Assembly (NCBI GenBank): GCA_026545225.1 | Contig: CM048853.1 | Span: 50,455,755-50,519,754 of the forward strand | DNA from: Cornus controversa | Lineage: Eukaryota; Streptophyta; Magnoliopsida; Cornales; Cornaceae | Reading direction: 5' to 3' | Length of the DNA: 64,000 bases | In this document: in pieces, positions 20,700 to 31,362 of the stretch | Layout of the letters: the number at the start of each line of letters is the position of its first letter | Numbering within the stretch: position 1 is the stretch's first letter | The notes under the pieces: model-generated | What the model saw: only the letters and a program-made list of their open reading frames with translations | Database searches by the model: none | Told to the model about the DNA's origin: nothing | Translations under genes and position numbers: made by a program

Positions 20700-22915
20700 A
20701 GTAGTACTGCTCTTTTTATGAATTAGTCAGTTTTTTATTTGCATAAATTTATTATATGAAATCATGACAAGTATTTCAATAAAGCTTCAATGTTGAAGTT
20801 GGATAATGATAGTCTCAATACATTGAGCATATATTGGTCATGTTGTATTCTTGCTTTCGGATGCACAATTAGGTTATGCGTTCTTCGTTTCATTTTCTAC
20901 CTACACCAAATTTATTGATTATAGGATAAAACCCACATTGTTCTTTTCTGCAAATTTGCTTTTCAGACGACTATTCCTTGGTGACCCCATTAATGGCTGC
21001 TGCTGTTAGCTATACCATACCAGAGTCCATTAGTTAATTCCTTTTGGTTAGCGGAGCTTACCGGTGAAAAGAGAGAGGTCCCAAATGTGAAGTGGATTAG
21101 CCTTGCAGTGCAGTGCTTGGCTAAATCATTGATTTAGCCATTGCCAACCTTCTTAACATCTCTAGCACCCACCGTAAGATTGATGTTCTTTAAGTAATGA
21201 TCTGTGCATGTTTCAACAATTTTTATTCTCATCCAACAAGGAAAGCAATCCACGTCTGAAGTTGAAATGGTGGCCCTGGATGCACAACATAATCTATTAT
21301 TCATGAGTCGGAAGTCAAATTCAGTGTATCAAGTCTACTCATATCCAAAGGATCGGGGGTGTTGAGGATGTTGCTAGTGTAAATACTGTAGTCTGTAAGG
21401 AGTTCTGCCAGAGACATGGACTCAAATCCTGTCTTCATTTGGATTGTGGGGTTATGAACTAGGGAGGATTACTGCCATCATGAAACTCAGCCATTGGACA
21501 AAAATTAAAATGGGTAGGATTAAATGAAAATTAGGGCCTAGGCCATTTGCTGTAGAAAGTCATAACACATCCAGCTTGTGTTGTGTCCTTTCATGGAATA
21601 TTTCAACGACCCTGAGGATCAATTCAAATCTAGATAACCTAGATTTGAGAGGTGGTGGCAATGTGAAGGAATCTGTTAAGGGGCTCATTTTGGAACCGAA
21701 CCAAACCAAATCTTGTGCACGAGAAAAAAGAAACTTGGTATTTTTAGAAATTGTTCGGGACCACTGTAGTTTTTATTATTCCCTCCATGAGAATCATTCA
21801 CACTAGTTGTTGTTCGATCCTGCTATGGTTGAGTTTGTGCGCAGATGGCCATACTTGGATTGGAATTCGGTGAATTCATTCCTTTCAAAAGTCTCCTCTT
21901 CTGTGTATATATGTTTAATAATGCCCAATTGTAACATTTTCTAGAGGATAATTTATGCCGTTCAAGCTTAAGTTTTGATCACTTGTTCAGAGGTCTTTTT
22001 ATTTTTGATTAGGGTGGAGAGGTCTGTTTGTTAATATTCCCTGCCCTCCATTTGCATAAAGAGAGGCATGTAAAAAACAATTTTTTGTTGTGAGCTTAAG
22101 CTTATGCATCATTAGAATCATAACTAAATCAAACTCGGCAACTCATAACTGCGTCAAGCGGGTACAAGTATTATGATGTCTCAGATCGTCATTGGCACTT
22201 GTATGAGGATGCCTTCTACTAGTGGAGAAACCATGAGTGCAAAGCAGACAACCAATGTGAGGCAATTTCTGACGGATCATATTAGAGTCAATCCCTTCGT
22301 GGGCACATTAAATTTAAATTTTGGTGGTTTTTTTAGAAATTTAATTGATTCGTGTAATCTATTGTAAATGAATTTTGATTATATATCTCTCATACAATTC
22401 TTGTTTCAAAAGAGTTGTGTGCCCGTCCCAACATTTATACATGATTACAAAAAAAATACAATACTCATAACAAACTACAATGAACTCAATCTCATGTTTG
22501 CATTACTCTTTCATAAAAATATGATAGAATTGACTATTTATTACACCCAACTTTAAAATCAACTTATTTGAAAAACCTACATGGTAATCAATTAAAACAC
22601 ATTAATTTTTCATAAATTGCTCATATAAATTCGTTATATACATACACTAAATGTTATAAACTTCAGTGTAGCTTTACATATTTATTGTAATTTTCGTCCT
22701 ACAAATTCAACACTAAGCGTCCACGCCTAGATAATCTAATACTAGAATTTTTCATCCTTTTAGTTTCCGTTATATTAACTGAACTGCAAATTTTTCTGAG
22801 ATATAATTATAGGAATAAGAATCTTCATATTTCTCAACCTCGGATTTGGTCACTATCGTTAAAAACATGAGATATTTGTTTTTGTCTCAAAAATTCCATT
22901 AGAATCTACAGATTT
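20700..22915. other. Intergenic, no gene seen
   Basis: There are only short frames without domains (for example 21576-21806 and 22173-22367). No RNA gene or clear element edge was found before the CACTA arm repeats begin near 22940. Confidence 0.4.
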
Positions 22916-22939
22916 AACATCCACCGACATATAGGGCAG

Positions 22940-23340
22940 AAGACTTGTAATTTGTGACGAAGGTTGAATTTGCGCCAAATATGTTATGTTTTGTGACAAA
23001 ATATAAGTTTGACACAAAATGCAATTTTAAGCGACAAAAATGATCAGACTCAATTCCAAAATCTATATGGCATCTTATTCATTAATTGCGACAAATATTG
23101 GATTTGTCGCAAAAAATCTAAATTTGGCAACAAAAAGGTTTGGGTAATGCTACTCAAACAGAATTCGTAGGCAGAATTCATAGGCAGAAAGTTTTCTATC
23201 CATTAGATGCATGTGGTGAGTGTATGTGGTGGAGCCTACCACATGCATTTAATGGATGTAAAATTTTCTGCCTACGAATTCTACCTAAGTAGCATTACCC
23301 AAAAGGTTTTCTCCCAAAATCTTAATTTTAGCAACATAAC
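22940..23340. repeat. Left CACTA subterminal repeat arm
   Basis: Motifs TTTGTGACGAAGG, TTGTGACAAAATA, AAGCGACAAAAATG, TTGCGACAAATATT and TTGTCGCAAAAAATC occur in both orientations within about 200 bases. The arm is then interrupted by the MITE at 23142-23300. Confidence 0.65.
23142..23300. mobile_element. Fold-back MITE with 9-bp target duplication, 159 bp
   Basis: The ends GGGTAATGCTACT (23142) and AGCATTACCC (to 23300) are inverted, and the whole element can fold into a hairpin through GAATTCGTAGGCAGAA/TTCTGCCTACGAATTC. The flanking 9-mers AAAAGGTTT (23133-23141 and 23301-23309) are identical, pointing to a Mutator-like transposase. A second copy lies at 30160-30289. Confidence 0.82.
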
Positions 23341-23679
23341 TATTTTGTGGCTAAATTTAATGCATAGGACAGCAGAATTTGTTTTTTTTTTCCATAAAAT
23401 TTAAATATTTCAAAAAAATTCTCACAAAATGTTTTTCCTCCACATAAATTTTGAAAATTATTTTTCTTATTTTTGGTGTTTTGACTTATGACTACAGTTA
23501 CAACGTAAATTATTAATTAAAAATATATATTTTATAAGTAATATGCATAAATAATTAAATTTATCAAGCTCTACCAATACATTTACAAGTAATTGTTAAT
23601 ATTTAGACTTTTCAAACTCCACGAATATAATTTTCAATTAACTACAAATTTGTAAATAATAAATTCTAACAATAAATGG

Positions 23680-23719
<40 letters not shown>

Positions 23720-25160
23720 TATATGTTACTGAAAACTAACATTTTCAAAATTAATTAATAAGTGTCTGTCAACTACTTGTTCTAGTTGTCTCGATTTGAA
23801 ATAAAGTCAATTCAAATCACAAAAAATATATAAATTATGTTGAAATATGGTAATATATATAATTTTAATAAGTTTTCATTATAGTACAAATACATCATTT
23901 AATTCAAGTTATTTTCAACTAATAATTCTCTCTCAAATCTAATATTATTCTCACACATACACATGCATATATTTACATATATAAATCATGAAATTGTTCA
24001 GTTATATATATATATATATATATATATTAATCACCTTGAACCAATATTGAGATTGACGTGATTTTTAATAAAATTAATTACTTACCACTAAGTTGGATAC
24101 AATGGTTAATCTAAATCTTAAAACATTATAATTACTATTATATGTAAATAAAGTTATACTCAAATCTCACGATGATACGAACTTTTCATCATTGATTCGT
24201 ATGTACATAACAAAATTGGTTGAATTGCTAACTACAATTGAATTAATGAGAGATTAATTTAGAATAACTAATTAGTTAAAAAAATTGTTCTAAGAGACCC
24301 AACAACACCATTATCGTTGAAAAAAAAAATTTGAAATTTTGATAATATCTCATCTACTTTGTCAAGGTTAAGCAATTAATAGAGTGTATGCACTTTCTTA
24401 TTGAAAAAATAGATAATTTTGAAATGACAATTAAAAATTAAAAAATTGTTAATTTGTTTTATGAATAGATGAATAATTTTTTTCCAATATAAATTAAGAA
24501 ACAAATTTATTAATTTGGAAGCCAGTTTCTTGTTAAAAGCATTTGCAACAACTTTATATTTGTCCACCCAAAACCTGAAAATTTTACCCGCGCTAATTTT
24601 ATTGCAAAAACAGCCACATCACTTCTTCATACCCTCCCTTCCTTTCTTGGTCTATCTCCCCACCTCTCTCTCTCTCTCATCATAACTCAAACCCAGTGGA
24701 TCTAACAATACAATCCTCTCCCTCTCTCTCCATCGCAATCTTACCCATTGACATTGAATTAATCGGCACTTCTCCCTCACCATAAACCCTGAAACCAGCA
24801 AAAACCCTCTGCATCTCTCCATCTCACTTTCTCGCTCAACCAGAACTTCTCTGTCATCAAACCATCGAACTTGCTGCAATGCACTCGCAATTTCTCGTTC
24901 AACCATCATCAGCACTCGCAATCTCTAGAATCTCATTTCAATTTTGTAAGTCAAATTAATCAATTAAGAGTCTCTATAATCTGAAATTTGTACTCCTAAA
25001 CGTAGGTATTTAACATGATGTAGTGCTAGAACATGTTTAGATGTCCCTTTAAATTAAATGAATAGAATATCTCTTCCTGTAGTACTTGAAGATAACTTGG
25101 GATTGGTAGCTCTTGTAGTTTTTAGGGTTTCATGAATCAGGGGTAGATATCCCATTAAGG

Positions 25161-25576
25161 GTATCAATCAAATTGCATGTATTGTGTTAAATTCATGTTT
25201 TTATACCTCCATGTCTTTCCATCATAGTCAAAAACTTTCTAATTGTTTGTATTGAAGACAAAGCATTAGCTGTGATCAATTTGAGAGTACTTCAACCTGT
25301 GACAGGAAAAAAAATCAATGGATCAGAGTTGGATTCAAAATAGAAATAAGTGCTCCACTGATTACATTGCTTGTATCAAATTGCATGTATTGTGTTAAAT
25401 TCATGTTTTCATACCTCCATGTCTTTCCATCATAGTCAAAACCTTTCTGATTGTTTGTATTGAAGACAAAACATTAGCTGTGATCAATTTGAGAGTACTT
25501 CAACCTGTGATAGGAAAAAAATCAATGGATCAGAGTTGGATTCAAAATAGAAATAAGTGCTCCACTGATTACATAC
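25161..25576 (+). repeat. 208-bp tandem duplication at the start of the CACTA transposase
   Basis: The stretch from CAAATTGCATGTATTGTG through GCTCCACTGATTACAT occurs at 25169-25368 and again at 25377-25576, offset 208 bases. It includes the putative start codon and first 17 codons of the transposase (MDQSWIQNRNKC...). The copies differ at only a few positions, so the duplication is much younger than the transposase decay. Confidence 0.8.
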
Positions 25577-27790
25577 AAGGGGTGAAAATCTTTATGGACT
25601 TGGCATGCAATCATACGGATTCACTGGAGCGAACTCGTTGTCTGTGTCGTAATTGTCATAATGTGTTGCTTCAACATTTAGACAATGTGAAAGAGCACCT
25701 ATTTGTTTATGTGATTGATAGAACTTACATAAAATGGGTACATCATGGCGAGAATATGATAGATGATGAAGTGGGACATTTATGTCAATGATGATGATTA
25801 TACAACATATAATGAAGTGGAGGAACCTGATTTTATATAGCATATATTGGAAGATGTGCACGCGGGAACATCTATGCGTGATTGTTAGAGGATTTAAATA
25901 TTAAAGTTACATCCTCCTTAACATCTTAAGCTTTTGGAGTAGATGTTGGTTAACATGGTATCAGAGCAGGCAACTTCTTGACTTCAGACCTTACCGTCAC
26001 CCTGATAATTAAAATTGAAACATGTGTTGGACCAAAAGAAAGCCACGCGTGAGGGGACTTGTTAGATAATTTAAATATTAAAGTTACACCCTCCCTAACA
26101 GCTTAAGCTTTTAGAGTAGATATTAGTTAACAATGTTTATAGAGGGGGAAGCATTTGCAAATAGATTTCTATTTGCAGCCTCTTATTGATGAATTGAAGA
26201 AGTTGTAGATATATTTGATGCTTCAAAGAAACCGATTTTCCGGTTGTGCGCTGCAGTAGTTTAGACGATAAATAACTTCCCTGCATTTGCTATATTGTCT
26301 GGTTAGATGACGAAAGGGAAAATGGCATGTCCAGTTTGTCATAAGGAGACAAGTTTTTACTCTCTAAAGAACAGAAAAGATCCGTTACATGTGCCATCAT
26401 TGCTTTCTACTGAGTGATCATAGTTGGCGAAAAAATAAGCAAGCATTCGATAGAGCAGGAGTATGGGTAGAAACCTAATGAACTTTCTAGTGATGGTTTA
26501 TTGGAACAATTAAACAAAGTCAAAGGACCAAATAGCCTAAAGAGAAAACGTTAGAATTATGAACTAAAGTGGACGAAGAAGTGCATTTTCTTTGAATTGA
26601 CTTACTGGCGAATACTTAAATTATGGCACAATCTAAATGTCATGCACATTGAGAAGAGTATATGTGACAGTGTGAGTAGAATGTTGTTGGATATAGATGG
26701 AAAAACAAAGACACTGTCATGGCCCGCATGGATTCGAAGGAAATGGGTATCATGAAGGAACTACATCTATTTTCGGGTGGTGACAGATTTACAATGCCAC
26801 ATGCATGCTACCAGCCATCGTCAACTGACAAAAATGGATTTTATGAATGGTTGGAATCTATTAAGTTCCCAAATGAGAATGCATAAAATATCTCCCGTTG
26901 TGTGAACGTCGGAGAGTGCAATCTATTGGGAATGAAAAGCCATGTTTACGACGTCTACTCCGTGTAGCAATACGTGGGTTCTTTCGGAAGGATGCACTGC
27001 CTTAATTGAGCTTAATTTTTTTTTTTCAAGAAATTATGTTCAAGGACATTGTAGTTGAATGATTTAGAGAAAATGGAAAAAGAAATTGTCATTATACTAT
27101 GCAAAACGAAATGAATATTTCCCCCCGCCTTCTTTGACATAACGGTCCACTTAGCAATTCACCTTCCTCGTGAGGTGATCCTTGCCAGACCAGTGCTGTT
27201 TGGATGGATTTATCCAATAGAAAGATGATGTTGTCTCACTTATAATTTTATATTCATAGTTGTAATCATTATAATGATCACATGTGTATATCCATATATT
27301 GACAAAAAAAAGTTGTATTACATTTTTATAGGTTCCTATACACTTCAATAAGACTGTTTGAAATAATGCTAGACTAGAGGGATTAATTGCAGAGGCATAT
27401 GTTGGTAAAGAATGCCTAACTTTTTTATTTATGTATCTTGAAGGTGTTGAGACGAGAATCAATAGACATGGACGAAATTACGATGGCGGTCAAGGGAATA
27501 AGTGGGAGGATCTTTATGTTTTTAGACAAGATGTATGTAAGTTGGGAGCCTCAACCCATTGTTAGATGTTGCTGACTGATCCTGATAAGGCTCAAATTTA
27601 CATCTTGAATAATTCCGATGAAGTATTGCCTTATGTGAGGTAAGTAAATAATGTAACAATATTTTTAAATAATGTGTATTCTTATTGTAGTCATTTTATT
27701 TTTAAGTTCTAATTTGATGTATGTTATGTGAAGTGAGCACATAGAGTATGTCAAGAGCCAAGGATTTACCAATGAGCAATAGAGTCTTGA
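25525..27790 (+). pseudogene. CACTA transposase remnant (transposase-associated + TNP2 domains)
   Basis: From the ATG at 25525, MDQSWIQNRNKCSTDYIQG and later CRNCHN and VKEHLFVYVIDRTYIKWVHH match the N-terminal transposase-associated domain of En/Spm elements. TNP2 blocks follow in changing frames: QPLIDELKK near 26175, FPVCAAVV and GWMTKGKMACPVCHKE near 26250-26345. Then come MHIEKSICDSV and MGIMKELHLFSGGDRF (26640-26790), PHACYQPSSTDKNGFYEWLE and ISRCVNVGECNLLGMKSHVY (26795-26950). C-terminal blocks near 27440-27640 include GVETRINRHGRNYDGG and LNNSDEVLPYV. Stops and frame changes are numerous, and a small LTR element splits the region at 25883-26132. Confidence 0.75.
25883..26132 (+). mobile_element. 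Very small LTR element (SMART/TRIM-like), 250 bp
   Basis: Two 73-bp near-identical LTRs start TGTTAGA and end GTTAACA (25883-25955 and 26060-26132). The first is followed directly by TGGTATCAGAGC (25956-25967), the primer site complementary to initiator-Met tRNA. The second is preceded by the purine tract GAGGGGACT. There is no coding capacity. The 5-mers around it (GTGAT/ATGTT) do not match, so the target duplication is not evident. It lies inside the CACTA transposase remnant. Confidence 0.8.
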
Positions 27791-28169
27791 ACAACGATTT
27801 CCTTGACTAGTAATTTCCATCTTTACTGTTTTGTATTTATTTATAATTCCCACGCCACTTTGGGTGGACATGCAGAAAAAAATGATTTGAGTGGTTGAAA
27901 ACAAAATTCTGATGGTGCATCTACACAAGGATCTATACAGTTGGCCCGTATTGAGACATACTTTCAGGTAGTTTTAGTTGTAGCTCCTTGTATGTTTGTG
28001 GGCTTGGTCATAGGGAGGTGCCCCCTGTTTCTTTACGAGGCAGCCGTGTAGATCTCATTGAGGCTAGAAGAAGTGCTGATGAGGCAAGTCATGTCTTAAC
28101 GTCATTGGTGCAGCAAGTTCTGTCAATCACATCGTCTGGGGAGGCTCATTGTCCTACTTAGTAAGTTAA

Positions 28170-28247
28170 ACACTTTACAAGATTGCTTTGCTATTTAATG
28201 AGTTATAAGATTGCTTTGATATAAAAAGAGATGCTTCTCATTGTGAT

Positions 28248-28284
<37 letters not shown>

Positions 28285-29530
28285 AGCAGCAGAAGATGGA
28301 GATTAGAATTAAGATACTGATCTCTGTTTTATACTGATTGATTTTATGATTCTAAAGACTTTTAGTGGGTTAAGAGCTGACAGAGAATTTTTTTACCCTT
28401 ATAATTTGCAATGGATAAGACATTTGGAAACTGTTGTAAGAGCTGATATTTCACATGGCTTGTAAGAGCTGTAAATGTCTTATCCATTATTAGAATCAAC
28501 ATACTTTATGATTCTAAAGTCTTTAGTGGGTTAAGAGTGGGGGATAACTAGCATCTCTATTCTACTATAAGGACATAATCAGAAATCTTATTTCACATTA
28601 GGAAGAAACTAGAATTTAGGAGACTAAAACAGGGTAAAGTTAGAGAAATATATGGTAAAGTTCAATAATCCTATACTATAATTGAACCATCTATCAGTGC
28701 ATTTTTGAGGACCACAGATCCTGTCTTTAATATCAAAATTCTCATTCTGAAATTTAAATCCGGTCTTTGTTCCACAAAGCAGTGAGGAATGTAGCAACTA
28801 ACCTTTCTGCCATTCAAAAGAATGATGGAAATTAAGGAATAGAATGAGCTACTAACTTATATGTAATTTGAGGCCATTCAATTGTTTGTTAGTTATGAAG
28901 GTCTCGATGAATGAAGCAAATGGCTTTGGTTTGTTGATGTTAGTTCATGCCCTTTATGGACCATCATCATCGGACTCGGTAAATAATTTTATGATCAAGT
29001 GACCCCTGAACACCTTCAGTGAGAATTTGTTTAAACTCTCTATAATTTCATTTTAACTCCATTGGCTTTTGCACCTTTAGATGCACCGCAAAATTCAAAT
29101 GTAATGCTTCCATTTTTAAAGATGCCCCTTGCTTATGCAATTGAACTATCATAATATTTTTTTATTTTTTATTTTTTGCAGATTGCTTGTGGTCGGGATT
29201 ATCTATTTTGTTTCATATGGATTAGGATAGAACCACTTTTGTTTTATATTGGATTGGCATTGATTTTTTGTTTCATATCTTTATGAATTTCCCTATTGTT
29301 GGATACAGATTTAATCATTTTCTATGTATTATGAATCTCCTTTTTTATCCTTTATTCGGAATATGACCAGACCGGATCTTTGGATAATAGAATATTTGTA
29401 CATTTTAATTTGAAAAGAATACTTTTCCATAATTGGAATTCAAATATATTAGCTTGTATAATTTGTGATTTGATATTAATTTATATATAATTAGTAATTA
29501 TAGATACAGATTTGTTCAATTGACATCTTT
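28170..29530. other. AT-rich interior of the CACTA relic
   Basis: A (GT)n(GA)n tract (about 28246-28283) and non-coding AT-rich sequence lie between the transposase remnant and the right arm. Nothing else was recognised. Confidence 0.4.
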
Positions 29531-29539
29531 GATAAAGGT

Positions 29540-30450
29540 GACATGAAAAACGTTTATTACAAATTAATTATAGTTTATTGCAAAAAATAGATTAGTGACA
29601 AAAAAGGATTTTTGCAAATGAAGATCTTTTTCTTCCGAACTACATTTTTGTTGCAAAAAAATGGTCAGATGAAGTATTTTGTTCATGAACTTTACTTTTA
29701 TTACCCAAAAAAAAAAAAAGAGTAAACTATAATATATTTTTTGCACCGAAACTATATTTTCATTGCAAAAAAATAGTTATAAATAAAGTTTTTGGCGACC
29801 AATCTTGTTTCATTGCAAAAAATTAGAAATCTTTTTTGTGACGCCTTTTTTTGTTCTTAAGAAAGTCTAAAAACTAGATTTTTTTGCCACAAATTAATTT
29901 TCTGTCATTAAAATGTAAAATTATATATTATTGCGATGAAGCATATTTTTGTTGCAAGAAATATAGGTTTCTGCGACGAATCTTATTTCGTCGCAAAAGT
30001 CAACTATAATATTTTGCAACGTACTGTTCATCATCGCAAAAAACTGATATATCTTAATCTAAATTTTGCAACAAAAGATCAGTTTTTGCGACGAATCTAA
30101 TTTCTGTCACAAAATCTGTTAATCTTTTTTTTTTTTTTGCAACAACCTATTTTCGCAAAGGATAATACTACTCAGACAAAATTTTTAGACAGAATTCATA
30201 GGCAGAAACTTTTACATCCATTGGATGCATGTGGTTAGTGTATGTGGTGGGGCCTACCACATGCATCCAATGAATGTAAAAGTTTCTGCGCAAAAACTGA
30301 TTATAAGATTTTTTTGTTTTTTCGATAAAACTTAAATTAGCAACGAATATATTTTGGGAAAAAATTTTTGTACACCACTATGGTTTTCTGCAAAAAAAAC
30401 CTCATTTCTAGCAACAAATAATTTTGTTGCAAAACATCAAATTCTTTCTA
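29540..30450. repeat. Right CACTA subterminal repeat arm
   Basis: About 900 bases of repeated TTGCAAAAAA, GCGACGAATCTTATTTCGTC, GCAACAAAAGATC and TTTTTGCGACGAATC motifs occur in both orientations. The array is longer than the left one and is interrupted by a truncated copy of the fold-back MITE. Confidence 0.65.
30160..30289. mobile_element. Fold-back MITE, second copy, right end missing
   Basis: GATAATACTACTCAGACA at the left and the central CATGTGGT...ACCACATGCAT hairpin match the copy at 23142-23300. The right end stops at GTTTCTGCG, before the GAATTC...ATTACCC terminus, so the copy is truncated. Confidence 0.7.
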
Positions 30451-31247
30451 GCAATTGACAGGTTTAAAAGTTTGCATCCATAAAAATAGGCAACTCCCAA
30501 CCTTTACATCTCCCTTAAATTTTTCATAAATTGGCATTCAAATTTTAAATAACACATTATTAGTTTAGAAAATTTTGAGAAATTAAAATCGAGAATCCTT
30601 CAAAGTTTTTAGAAAGGATGCTCATTTTAAGATGGGAGGTAGTAGTTTAATGGATGGAAAATTAACAATCAGAAGCTCAAGTGCAGAAAATCTTGCGTTA
30701 CAATTATTGGCATTGTTCGAAGTCAAGTTAAAAGCCACCACAAATCACTAGCATGATCACATCCATAGCTAATGTTAATTACCATACCAAAAGAACATAA
30801 TAAATAAATATGTACAAGCATACCAGCACAGATGCATACACCAGCAATAGAGACCATTTCTTTTTTCCTTATATTATCAATGAAAAATTGATAAATATTA
30901 ATCGAAATGAGAAAAATAATCTATCAATCACTATCCATATATTCCATATATTACTACTTGCAATATATCTAGAACTTGATTACTCACCAAATAAAAAGTC
31001 CAAAGGCTAAACACAGATGCCACTTCTCGATTCACAACCAACCCGCACCAACCACACCCCGCAAAAAATAAAATAAAACAAAATAATACTCCACTTCTTT
31101 CAACCTTTACCCTAACTAACAACCCAACACACAAAAAAAGACTGTAGTGTTCCGGAGATAAACTATGATTTGTTGGGTTACAGTTACATGTTACAGTATC
31201 AACTTGGTCTCGGGGCAAAAAAGATAATTTGGTGAAGTAGGCAACAG

Positions 31248-31362
31248 TTCCAGAATTCCCATTTGTTTTAGACTCTGTGCCAGGCGGTTCCAGAATTCCC
31301 ATTTGTTTTTCTCTCTGTTCAGGCAGTTCCAGAATTCCCATTTGTTTTAGTCTCTGTTCGGA
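31248..31362 (-). repeat. 39-40-bp tandem repeat spanning a stop codon
   Basis: TTCCAGAATTCCCATTTGTT recurs at 31248, 31288 and 31327 with 39-40-base spacing. The stop codon of the RRM gene (31319-31321) lies between units two and three. The last codons therefore lie in one repeat unit and the other two form the start of the 3' UTR. Confidence 0.8.

Larger units (their letters stand above)
22930..30480 (+). mobile_element. Degenerate CACTA (En/Spm) transposon, about 7.5 kb
   Basis: The boundaries are approximate because I could not find clear CACTA termini. The left arm (22940-23340) and right arm (about 29540-30450) carry repeated, both-orientation motifs of the type TTTGCGACGAA / TTGTCGCAAAA, as in the subterminal arrays of plant CACTA elements. 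Between them is a CT-rich leader (24600-24950). Transposase-associated and TNP2-type transposase remnants (25525-27790) and AT-rich introns follow. Several stops show that it is dead. It has been hit by two copies of a fold-back MITE and by a tiny LTR element. Confidence 0.72.

Noticed and set aside
24652-24921. 89-aa minus frame rich in Arg/Glu
   Set aside because: It is the inverse of a CTCTCT-rich leader of the CACTA transposase, with no domain.
30386-30450. CACTATGG at 30386 as the end of a CACTA element
   Set aside because: It points the wrong way for the right end of the element and has no inverted partner at the left arm.
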